From assembly GCF_029893085.1 (NCBI RefSeq), contig NZ_JARXWI010000021.1, positions 1 to 46,495 of the forward strand: a stretch of 46,495 bases of DNA. Direction: 5' to 3'. Every line of letters starts with the position of its first letter. Position 1 is the first letter of the stretch. The notes below the pieces were generated by a model, which ran no database searches, was not told the origin of the DNA, and worked only from the letters and a program-made list of their open reading frames with translations. Source of the stretch: Parabacteroides sp. PFB2-10. GTDB taxonomy: Bacteria > Bacteroidota > Bacteroidia > Bacteroidales > Tannerellaceae. Made by a program: the position numbers and the translations under genes. This document shows positions 1 through 7,971 of the stretch, in pieces.

Positions 1-94
1 AAAACTAATTTCAAAAATATCAAAGAACGAAGCGGTTCAAGTGAACCAAATTTATTTAATTTTTAATCGTCCATTTTTTAGTGGACAGTAGTGA
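1..94. repeat. Left copy of 94-bp terminal inverted repeat, probable IS end
   Basis: These 94 bases are the exact reverse complement of 46401-46494. Identity stops sharply after GGACAGTAGTGA, where unique sequence begins on each side. Such an exact copy at both window edges is what the end of a multicopy insertion sequence would give. No transposase is visible, so the family is unknown. The junction lies 21 bp downstream of the fucosidase stop codon. Confidence 0.75.
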
Positions 95-115
95 AAATGT
101 GTTTCTGGTTTTAGA

Positions 116-1564
116 TTATGTTTTGGCTTGTTGATAGCTGTCTTTGTCGGTTGAATTATCCTTCAGATCCAACACAATGACAAACGGTTGATCGGATGTG
201 TATTTCTCCGGGATGGAGATATAGAAGATCCGCTCGTTTTGTTTGTTGCGTCCGCCGTCGATGATAGGCATCTCCTTTTGGCCATCCAGAAAGTAAGCCT
301 TCTCGGGAATGGATCCGCCACGCGGGAAGACTGTTTTTAGCTTTTTGCTGATGGAAGGGTTAAAGACAAGCATATAGACTTTATTGCCCTTCTGGGTGTA
401 ATAGCCCCAACCTTGCTTTTCGAGGCCTGCATGCCCGGCGCCATAGATTGCTTCGTAGTTAATCTTCATCCATTCGCCAATCTCTTTCGCCAAGAGAGTC
501 TCTTCGGGGCGGATATTTCCTTTCCCGTCGGGACCGAAGTTTAAGACAAAGTTGCCATCCATCGATACGGAATGAGCCATCATCTCGATCAAATCGTAGG
601 ATGTCTTCACATAGCCCTTCCAATCGGAATGGTATCCCCATTGATTTTCCGGTACGGTCATCACACAATCCCAATCGACCCCGTTCAGGTCCGCCATGCT
701 TTTAGGCAGGTCACGTTCCCAGGTCTGGTCGTAATCGTCGATCAGGTCGCCATTGGTGTCGTAATGGCGCTTGCCATTCTCGTCGGCGCGGAAGCGACTA
801 CCGATCACTAAGCCGGGTTTCATAGCCCGAAGCTCTTTCCCCAGTTCATCGACCCAGGCTGCCTCTTCGATCCAGGCCTTATCCCAGGAGCCATCGAACC
901 ATAAACCTTTTACCGTGGGGTAGTTGGTCAGAAGTTCTTTTAATTGATTGGCGGTGAAGGTAAGGAACTGCCCATAGTTGTCTTTGTCGTGCTTTGTTAA
1001 GGGAGCGGCCGAGCGATAGCCCGGATGATTCCAGTCGATAATAGAAAAGTAAAGATGCACATCGATCCCCTCCGCATTGTAGGCATCGACGATCTCTTTG
1101 ACGATATCCTTTTTGTAGGGACTGTTAGCGATGGTATAATCGGTGTATTTGCTTGGCCAAAGACAGAAACCATCATGGTGTTTGGTAGTAAAGATCAAGT
1201 ATTTCACCCCCATCTCTTTGGCCATCTTAGCCCATGCTTTCGCATCAAAGCTGGTTGGGTTAAACTCTTTGTAGAGATTGTCGTAAGCCTCTTTGGGCAT
1301 CTCTTTCCAGGAACGGATCCATTCGGCTGCCCCCGTATAGAATTTGCCCTCCCAATGGCCACCGGGAATGGCATATACACCCCAATGGATAAACTGCCCC
1401 AGGCCATGTTCGCGCCATTGTTGCATATCCGCATCCACACGTTTTCCGATACGGTGCGCCCCATGTTCCAACGCCGTGGAGGCACGACGCTGCTGGGCAA
1501 AGCTATCTGCGGTTCCCCAGATAAACAGGGAAGCGATTAATAATAAGAAATATCTCTTTTTCAT
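116..1564 (-). CDS. GH29 alpha-L-fucosidase, exported
   Basis: Exported glycoside hydrolase that should release alpha-linked L-fucose from glycan side chains in the periplasm or at the surface. The 482-residue product begins with a signal peptide ending near SFAQ (residue 24). Family GH29 signatures follow in order: FIHWGVYAIPGG (58-69), TTKHHDGFCLWPS (126-138), and GLWFDGSW (220-227), where D224 fits the catalytic nucleophile of the family. The C-terminal part from about residue 375 looks like the usual beta-sandwich. Its start is 19 bp downstream of the GH105 stop, so it should be the last gene of the susC-susD-GH105-GH29 operon. Linkage specificity cannot be read from sequence. The acid/base residue is not conserved in GH29 and I did not assign it. 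Confidence 0.93.
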   Translation of the reverse strand: MKKRYFLLLIASLFIWGTADSFAQQRRASTALEHGAHRIGKRVDADMQQWREHGLGQFIHWGVYAIPGGHWEGKFYTGAAEWIRSWKEMPKEAYDNLYKEFNPTSFDAKAWAKMAKEMGVKYLIFTTKHHDGFCLWPSKYTDYTIANSPYKKDIVKEIVDAYNAEGIDVHLYFSIIDWNHPGYRSAAPLTKHDKDNYGQFLTFTANQLKELLTNYPTVKGLWFDGSWDKAWIEEAAWVDELGKELRAMKPGLVIGSRFRADENGKRHYDTNGDLIDDYDQTWERDLPKSMADLNGVDWDCVMTVPENQWGYHSDWKGYVKTSYDLIEMMAHSVSMDGNFVLNFGPDGKGNIRPEETLLAKEIGEWMKINYEAIYGAGHAGLEKQGWGYYTQKGNKVYMLVFNPSISKKLKTVFPRGGSIPEKAYFLDGQKEMPIIDGGRNKQNERIFYISIPEKYTSDQPFVIVLDLKDNSTDKDSYQQAKT

Positions 1565-1583
1565 TCAGATGTGTGTTATGATA

Positions 1584-2738
1584 TTATTTTACAAGTTGAT
1601 ACATTTCACAGGCAGCCATCAGGAAGGCGCCGGTGCCATAGAGTTCGGTCATATCCCGGGTTACTTTGCGCGGATCGGCGCCCACCGGTTGCACCCAACC
1701 CAGTTTGCCGTCGCTCTCAACAGCGGCAGTCAATGCCTTCCAGCCTTTTTCGACCACAGGCAAATAGGCCTCTGCCGAAAGATATCCGTTGTTTATGCCA
1801 TAGGCCAGTCCATAGACGATGAAACCCGTGGCGCTTGTTTCCGGTGACGGATAGCTATCGGGATCCAACAGACTGGCATGCCAGTATCCGTCGGGGCATT
1901 GCAATTCGGCCAGGCGGGTAGCCAGTTTAACGAACAATTCTTCATAAAATGGGCGGTAGGTCATGTCGGCGGCAGGCAGTGTTTTCAATATCTCCGCCAG
2001 GCCTCCGATGACCCAGCCGTTGCCTCGTCCCCAAAATACCTTTTGACCATTCGCCTCTTGTTGATTAAAATAGCGGCTGTCGCGGAAAAAGAGTCCCTCT
2101 TTCACATCAAAAAGATGATAATAGGTCGCTTTAAACTCTCTGTCGGCAAAGGCCATGTATTTATCATCACCCGTAAAAGCATACAGGCGGCTATAAACCG
2201 GAGGCGCCATAAACAGCGCATCGCACCACGACCAGCGTTCATAGGTCGAGGGTTGAGCATAATCAATATTCAAACTGCCCAGCGAAGGGTGTTCGATCAC
2301 CCAGTCGATCCGTGCCAAGGTCGGGAGAATCATCTTCTCTTCTCCGAATTTATGGAACATATCGATATAGGTTTGCGACACACAGATGTCGTCTGCATGA
2401 TACATCCGGTCGTCGACCTGCCAGTATTGACGATTGAAAACTTTCTTCAACCAATCGAAATAGGGTTCATCGCCGGATAATTCCGCCCAGTCGAACATGC
2501 CAAGATAGAGCGCTCCGGCAATCCAACCCTTGGGATCATTTTTGCCATAACGGTTTTCGGCGAAGTGTTCGATTTGCCAATCGGCCACTTTGCGGGCTAT
2601 TTCTTTTATCTCTTCCTGCCGGGGATTGGGTGTCTGCACAGCTTGCTGCCCGGAAGTGAAAGGAGCAGCCGTTCCCTTTAGGGCCGGAAAGAGAAGAGTG
2701 ATAGTCAGTAAATAAATGGAAAACAATCTTTGATTCAT
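1584..2738 (-). CDS. GH105 unsaturated rhamnogalacturonyl hydrolase (YteR-like), exported
   Basis: Exported (alpha/alpha)6-barrel hydrolase of 384 residues. GH105 enzymes remove the delta-4,5-unsaturated uronic acid left at the non-reducing end of pectin or glucuronide oligosaccharides by polysaccharide lyases. A signal peptide covers about residues 1-24. Diagnostic motifs are WSWCDALFMAPP (169-180), with D173 aligned to the catalytic aspartate of YteR-type enzymes, and GRGNGWVIGGL (237-247). Length is normal for the family. It lies between susD and the fucosidase on the same strand, which places an unsaturated uronide in the substrate of this locus. No lyase is present in the window, so the lyase would have to be encoded elsewhere. 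Confidence 0.93.
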   Translation of the reverse strand: MNQRLFSIYLLTITLLFPALKGTAAPFTSGQQAVQTPNPRQEEIKEIARKVADWQIEHFAENRYGKNDPKGWIAGALYLGMFDWAELSGDEPYFDWLKKVFNRQYWQVDDRMYHADDICVSQTYIDMFHKFGEEKMILPTLARIDWVIEHPSLGSLNIDYAQPSTYERWSWCDALFMAPPVYSRLYAFTGDDKYMAFADREFKATYYHLFDVKEGLFFRDSRYFNQQEANGQKVFWGRGNGWVIGGLAEILKTLPAADMTYRPFYEELFVKLATRLAELQCPDGYWHASLLDPDSYPSPETSATGFIVYGLAYGINNGYLSAEAYLPVVEKGWKALTAAVESDGKLGWVQPVGADPRKVTRDMTELYGTGAFLMAACEMYQLVK

Positions 2739-2768
2739 AAAAAACAGTTTATTTAATGAAGTATAGAG

Positions 2769-2801
2769 AGGGGACTATCTCTGTGACAGGAATAGTCCCC
2801 T
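2769..2801 (-). other. Intercistronic hairpin between susD and GH105
   Basis: A 10-bp perfect inverted repeat (2769-2778 against 2792-2801, AGGGGACTAT and its complement) sits in the 120-bp gap after susD. No T-run follows it in the direction of transcription, so it is not a classical terminator. It may stabilise the 3' end of the susCD part of the transcript or attenuate read-through into the enzyme genes, a common layout after susD genes. Confidence 0.55.
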
Positions 2802-2858
2802 TCTGACAAAATAACGAGTTTTTTTAATCTATTTTAGATACAAGGCCCAAAAACAGAA

Positions 2859-4457
2859 TTAATATCCCGGGTTCTGCGGGAACTCAGCTCCTGTATTCGA
2901 ATCGATAATGGTCTGCGGGATCGGCCACAGGGCATGATGGTCGTCCATGTTCTGCGTTTTGGTGTTATACTTCAACGTGCGTTCTTTTAACTTTCCAAAA
3001 CGAACCAGGGTGAAGCGACGCAATTCTTCTCCCAACAACTCACGGATGCGTTCGTCGAGCAGGAAGTCTACAGTTGCTTCTGCGGCAGTGATCGGCGTTG
3101 CTCCGGCACGTTCGCGCACCACATTGATGGCGGCTGCGGCGTCGGCAGTCTTACCCTGACGGATCAATGCTTCGGCAAGGAGCAGATAGGTTTCAGACAA
3201 ACGGATTTTCGTACGGTCTTTGTTTGAACCCGAATAAGCCAGGTCGTCCACTTTTCCGTAGAAGAATTTAGTAGGAGCAGGATACAACTGACCCGTATTC
3301 CATCTTGTTTCTGTTATTTCAGCCAATTCGCCTTTCTTATCAGATTTCTCGTTGTTATAATACCAGTCGCGTTTGATATTATAAGGAGAGTTACGCATAT
3401 CGTTCGGAGCCAGGAATTCATCGTTTTCGATCCACCATTTGAGCGGAACAATCTGTGCCAGTCCTCTACCGCCCATAGAATCAGCCAGGGCAAAGTCGGC
3501 AATTTCCCAGTATTTCGGTACCCAGGCACGGCGTGACCAGTCATCATTGGCGCCACCACCACCGGTTGTTTTGTATTCATACGGCATGATCCAGATGGTT
3601 TCTTTGTTGCCGTTCGGTCTACGCTGGTTGTATTCGATGAACAGGTCAGAGAAAGCATCACCCGGTTTGTCTTTAGCCACCCCGAAACGATCTTTCATCA
3701 GGCTGAATTGACCGCTGTTGATCACATTCTTAGCCGATGCTTCTGCTTCTGTATTCTTGCCTGCCAACAGATAAACTTCTGTCAAGATATGTTCCGCAGC
3801 CCATTTGGTCAGACGGCCGGCTACTACCTTATCGGGATCACCCGGCAGGTTGGCCACAGCAAACTTCAGGTCTTCAATCATTTTATCCAACACTTCTGCT
3901 TTGGGTGTCCGTGTGTAGTCGAGACGGAAATTCGGTTCGATTTTGTCTACATAGGGAACATCGCCATAGAGATATACCAGATAACGATAGGCATAGGCAC
4001 GGAAGAAACGAGCTTCCGCCTGATAAAAGGCTTTGTCGCCTGCGTTATCCCATTTCACGCCATCCTTTTCGGAATAGGTCAGGATCTCATTCGCAGAAGC
4101 GATCATGCCGTACGCATAGTTCCAATAAGAGGTAACGAAGGTAGTACTCGGCGTATAAGAAAGATTCTCGAAAGGCATTAACGAGCCATCTTTATGGCCG
4201 GCAAAAACAATATCGGTACCGATCTGTAACGCTTCGTAAGGACAAGCCTGTCCGTGTGAGGCAAACGCTCCGCCCCAAGTATTGAACTCAGAACGCGCCA
4301 GGCCGTACAACCCTGTGACACCTACTTCAAACCCATAACTGGAGGTATAGGTATTACTCGGAGCCAGGGAACTTTTCAACTCTTCATCCAGGAAGCCAGA
4401 GCATCCTGTATTCAGTAATAATAAAGCTGTAGCAGCTAAAGCAAATATTTTTTTCAT
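2859..4457 (-). CDS. SusD/RagB-family surface glycan-binding lipoprotein
   Basis: Outer-membrane lipoprotein of 532 residues that should sit as a lid on the SusC-like transporter and bind oligosaccharide. The signal peptide ends in a lipobox with C19 (LLNTGC), followed by SGFLDEEL, the typical start of a mature SusD protein. The FFRAYAYRYLVYLYGDVPYVD stretch (split here: FFRAYAYRYL, then VYLYGDVPYVD) is the conserved SusD TPR core. Near the C terminus RIRELLGEELRRFTLVRFGKL and the ending LWPIPQTIIDSN and FPQNPGY are also family hallmarks. It starts 19 bp downstream of the susC stop, so the two are co-transcribed and co-translated as a pair. The glycan bound cannot be told from sequence. Confidence 0.96.
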   Translation of the reverse strand: MKKIFALAATALLLLNTGCSGFLDEELKSSLAPSNTYTSSYGFEVGVTGLYGLARSEFNTWGGAFASHGQACPYEALQIGTDIVFAGHKDGSLMPFENLSYTPSTTFVTSYWNYAYGMIASANEILTYSEKDGVKWDNAGDKAFYQAEARFFRAYAYRYLVYLYGDVPYVDKIEPNFRLDYTRTPKAEVLDKMIEDLKFAVANLPGDPDKVVAGRLTKWAAEHILTEVYLLAGKNTEAEASAKNVINSGQFSLMKDRFGVAKDKPGDAFSDLFIEYNQRRPNGNKETIWIMPYEYKTTGGGGANDDWSRRAWVPKYWEIADFALADSMGGRGLAQIVPLKWWIENDEFLAPNDMRNSPYNIKRDWYYNNEKSDKKGELAEITETRWNTGQLYPAPTKFFYGKVDDLAYSGSNKDRTKIRLSETYLLLAEALIRQGKTADAAAAINVVRERAGATPITAAEATVDFLLDERIRELLGEELRRFTLVRFGKLKERTLKYNTKTQNMDDHHALWPIPQTIIDSNTGAEFPQNPGY

Positions 4458-4476
4458 GTTATTTATCTGTTTTAAT

Positions 4477-7400
4477 TTAGAAAGTAAGATTTAAACCTAA
4501 GATGTAAGAACGGGCAGAAGGATAGGTCGTGATCATATTACGGTATGTTCCGTCGATATCATTCGTGCCATAGTTCAAGACATGTTTCACATTGCTAAAT
4601 GTATAGAGGTTGTTTACACTTACATTGACACCCAATCCGGCTATACCGATCTTGTTCAGGAAGTTCTTGTCGAACGTATAACCCACCGTAATGTTCTTGA
4701 TCTGCACATAATTCATTTTCTTATAATAGGTGTGCTTGTCGTAAGGAACATAAGCCGGTGAAGACATCTCGTTTGTCGGGTTCTCCGGTGTCCAGTAGTT
4801 CATGCCGCTGATGTAGTTGAAACGAGGCATCCAACGGTCCATGTTCATTTCATGCAGTTCTTTCCATTGCCCGAATACACCATTCAATTGGAAAGAGGCA
4901 TAGAGTCTTTTATAGCTAAACTGGTTACCCATGGAGAGCAGGAAGCTCGGCAGTTTAGAACCGATCACCACCTTGTCGGCAGCAGAGATAATACCATCAG
5001 GTTCTCCATCCTTACCACCCGCGATATCGGCCAATTTAGAAGATCCGGGAACCGCTCCCTTCTGTTGTTTGGCAGCCTGTTCTTCTTCTCCGATTTGCCA
5101 GGTTCCGATCACTTTATAGTCATAGAACGCGCGCAAAGGTTTACCGATAAACCATTTGTTAGTGATATCGTCTTTTCCGTCGCCGCGGAGTTCAATGATC
5201 TTGTCGCGGTTAAGCGAGAAGTTTACGTTTGTTGACCATTCGAAGTCGTTGGTTTGTACGTTGATCGTATTCAATGCGATTTCGATACCGGTATTTCTTG
5301 TCTGACCGATGTTGTCCATAATGGTACGGTAACCGTTCATGATAGGCACAGTGCGGCTCATCAACAGGTCTTTGGTGTTAACAACATAAAAGTCAACATT
5401 CCCTGAAATACGACCGTAGTAAAGGCTGAAGTCAACCCCTGCATTGAAGGTATAAGATGTTTCCCATTTCAGGTTCGGGTTACCCACACCGTTTGAAGGA
5501 ATATACACCCCATTTACAATCGAACCATCGCCCCAGGTATATTTCGCCAGGCTCAGGCGGTTCAATGTCTGATAAGCATTGATGGCCTGGTTACCATTGG
5601 CACCGTAAGAGGCACGTATTTTCAACATATCGACAGCCGATACTTCAAAGAAATCTTCGGATGAAAGATTCCATGCCAATGCGGCAGAGGGGAAGAAGGC
5701 ATATTTGTTGTTGGCGCCAAAAGCGGAATAACCGTCGGAACGAGCCGTCAGGGTCACCATATATTTATTGGCATACGAATAGTTCACACGTCCCATGTAA
5801 GAGAGCAATGCTGTTTCCGTAATTTTAGAGGTAACGGTCTGGTTCTTTTCGCCACCTGCCATATTATGGTAGCCAGCATCGTCGTTTACGAAGCTTTCAG
5901 CCTTTTGCTCTGCTTCACGCTGGCTGGTTTCCTGCATACTGAAGAGGGCTGTTGCATCGATCTTATGCTTGCCAAACGTATTGGTATACTTCAGGATGTT
6001 TTCCCAGGTATAATCATAATAATGCGTGTTGCTGATGCTTGCCGATCCGCCAGCCAGCTTTCCGGTTCTTGTGTCGCGTCCGTAATAGGTACCCGTAAAC
6101 GAGTTGCGGTAGTTATACCCGAAGTTGGTACGGAAAGTAAGTCCTTTCACAGGCAGCAATACATCCGCGAAGGTAGATACAAAGATATTCCGGCGTGTCT
6201 TGTCCTGTTCGGCGTTGATATTAGCCAACGGATGGGCAAACAAGGTTTCATCCATCGGGAACTCATAGTATCCGCCATTCTCGTCGCGGTCGATTCCGTA
6301 CGGACTCATCTTCAGTCCGTTTTCAAAGCTTGGAGCGATACCGCCCGTTTCGGTTTGAGTCGCTTGCGTACCCATACCCACGGTCAGCCACTTATTCAGA
6401 ATCTGTGTAATATTCAATGTGATATTCGTACGTTCCATACCGGTGTTCACGGCAATCCCGTCTTCACTTGTATGAGAGATAGAAGCCATGTAGGTAGTGA
6501 AATCAGTACCTCCCGACACGCTCAACTGATGGCTGTGCGTCAGTGCGTTGCGGAACATCAGGTCCTGCCAGTCGGTTTCGATGCCGGCTTTATAGTTATC
6601 CAACTCACTCGGGTTAAGCACATTCAGCGGATTCAACTGATCGCCAGAGAGTCCGTTTTTCAATCGTTTGTAGTCCTGCACATAGGTCACATACTCCGGT
6701 CCTTTCATCACGTCTAAGCGACGTTCAGGCTGTGACATACCGATTTTCCCTTTATAGGCTACAGACGGCGTTCCTTTTTTCCCTTTTTTCGTCTGGATCA
6801 GGATCACCCCGTTCGAACCACGTGAACCGTAGATAGCCGCAGCCGAGGCATCTTTCAAGACACTCAAGGTTTCAATAATATCCGGATCGATATCGCCCAA
6901 CGAACCGTTGTAAGGAATACCATCCAATACGATCAGCGGTGAGTTGTTGGCAGAAAGCGAGTTCTCACCGCGTACGCGGATTGTCTGGCTGTCGCCCGGA
7001 CGTGCCGTCGTGGCCGTAATGTTCAAACCGGGCACTTGTCCGGCCAACTTATCCAACAGGTTGTTGGTCGATACTCTTTCCAGTTTGCTGGCATCCACCG
7101 CCACAATCCCCCCTGTCAGGTCGGACTTGCGCTGTGAACCATACCCGATAACAACAACGTCTTCCAGTCCTACGGCGTCTTCCTGCAATACAATATTGAA
7201 GGTACGTTCAGCACCCACTTTAAAAGATTGCGCAATAAAACCAATGTAAGATACTGTGATGGTCGCGTTCTGCGGCACTTCAAAGGCAAAATTGCCATCA
7301 TAGTCGGTAATGGTTCCGGTGGTGGTTCCTTCAACAAAAACATTGGCGCCGATAACAGGTTCTTTATCAGAGCCAGAGATAATGTTACCAGAGATCTGGA

Positions 7401-7524
7401 CGTTTTGTCCCCAGGCGTTTACAGAAACAAAAGCAAAAAGAATTAGTAAGGTCGAAAGAAACTTTGTCTTTCTTTTTTCTACACTCCCGGCTGGAGGTAG
7501 GTTTTCGCAAAGATGCTTTTTCAT
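4477..7524 (-). CDS. SusC/RagA-family TonB-dependent outer-membrane transporter
   Basis: Outer-membrane importer for oligosaccharides, energised through TonB. I place the start at the ATG at 7524 (MKKHLCENLPP), giving 1015 residues; an upstream in-frame ATG at 7572 adds 16 residues that do not resemble a signal peptide. A signal sequence (LLILFAFVSVNAWGQ) is followed by a carboxypeptidase-D-like beta-sandwich (VQISGNIISGSDKEPVIGAN onward), then the plug with GLEDVVVIGYGSQRKSDLTG and LIVLDGIPYNG and DASAAAIYGSRGSNGVILI, all SusC hallmarks. The rest is a 22-strand-type barrel ending in an aromatic residue (GLNLTF). It pairs with the SusD gene immediately downstream and should be controlled by the HTCS regulator upstream. 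Confidence 0.96.
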   Translation of the reverse strand: MKKHLCENLPPAGSVEKRKTKFLSTLLILFAFVSVNAWGQNVQISGNIISGSDKEPVIGANVFVEGTTTGTITDYDGNFAFEVPQNATITVSYIGFIAQSFKVGAERTFNIVLQEDAVGLEDVVVIGYGSQRKSDLTGGIVAVDASKLERVSTNNLLDKLAGQVPGLNITATTARPGDSQTIRVRGENSLSANNSPLIVLDGIPYNGSLGDIDPDIIETLSVLKDASAAAIYGSRGSNGVILIQTKKGKKGTPSVAYKGKIGMSQPERRLDVMKGPEYVTYVQDYKRLKNGLSGDQLNPLNVLNPSELDNYKAGIETDWQDLMFRNALTHSHQLSVSGGTDFTTYMASISHTSEDGIAVNTGMERTNITLNITQILNKWLTVGMGTQATQTETGGIAPSFENGLKMSPYGIDRDENGGYYEFPMDETLFAHPLANINAEQDKTRRNIFVSTFADVLLPVKGLTFRTNFGYNYRNSFTGTYYGRDTRTGKLAGGSASISNTHYYDYTWENILKYTNTFGKHKIDATALFSMQETSQREAEQKAESFVNDDAGYHNMAGGEKNQTVTSKITETALLSYMGRVNYSYANKYMVTLTARSDGYSAFGANNKYAFFPSAALAWNLSSEDFFEVSAVDMLKIRASYGANGNQAINAYQTLNRLSLAKYTWGDGSIVNGVYIPSNGVGNPNLKWETSYTFNAGVDFSLYYGRISGNVDFYVVNTKDLLMSRTVPIMNGYRTIMDNIGQTRNTGIEIALNTINVQTNDFEWSTNVNFSLNRDKIIELRGDGKDDITNKWFIGKPLRAFYDYKVIGTWQIGEEEQAAKQQKGAVPGSSKLADIAGGKDGEPDGIISAADKVVIGSKLPSFLLSMGNQFSYKRLYASFQLNGVFGQWKELHEMNMDRWMPRFNYISGMNYWTPENPTNEMSSPAYVPYDKHTYYKKMNYVQIKNITVGYTFDKNFLNKIGIAGLGVNVSVNNLYTFSNVKHVLNYGTNDIDGTYRNMITTYPSARSYILGLNLTF

Positions 7525-7971
7525 GCTTTTTGAATTTAATGTTTGACAAATATTAAATGAGTTTTTTTGCAAATAAACCTAAATAGACCTCCGTGCGCGG
7601 ACACGATCGTCTCATTTGGGAGAATATTTGTCTCAAAGCATGAAAAAATGCAATTTTTATGAAGTAAAATTAACAATTCGATCAGCGAGCATTTTTTGAC
7701 CGAATAGGTTACAAACAAGAGAGGCCTTGAAGCTGTTGGGGTGTATCTATGTTAAAACGAAAAGTTACTTTGTATAGCTTATTCCAGCCTTAACAAATGT
7801 TAATATTCCCGCTTTCAACGAAACCCCCAATTTACGATTTGTAATTTCGGCGGGACTTTGCGCGCAAAAAAGCGGGACTTTGTAGACAAACCCCCGGGAG
7901 AAACACTTTTTAACGTATGGATTTGTAAGTAAAACGCCCGTTTTGCTTACAATCGCGATTTTAACATTTCT
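7525..7971 (-). promoter_or_regulatory. Upstream region of the susC operon with a tandem 11-bp repeat
   Basis: This 447-bp gap separates susC from the HTCS gene and holds no convincing gene. The element GCGGGACTTTG occurs twice in direct orientation at 7850-7860 and 7872-7882. The start-to-start distance of 22 bp is about two helical turns, as expected for a dimeric AraC-type activator such as an HTCS. No exact TAnnTTTG box is seen on the minus strand here, so the transcription start is not assigned. A 25-bp stretch at 7772-7796 is repeated with two mismatches at 19695-19719. Confidence 0.5.

Noticed and set aside
5866-6717. 283-residue plus-strand frame inside susC
   Set aside because: Shadow frame opposite a strongly supported SusC gene; no upstream promoter or known domain.
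4477-7572. Start of susC at the first ATG (7572)
   Set aside because: The extra 16 residues do not form part of a signal peptide; the ATG at 7524 gives a normal SusC N terminus.
7536-7718. 60-residue minus-strand ORF upstream of susC
   Set aside because: It overlaps the susC leader, has no family resemblance and its translation looks like AT-rich non-coding sequence.
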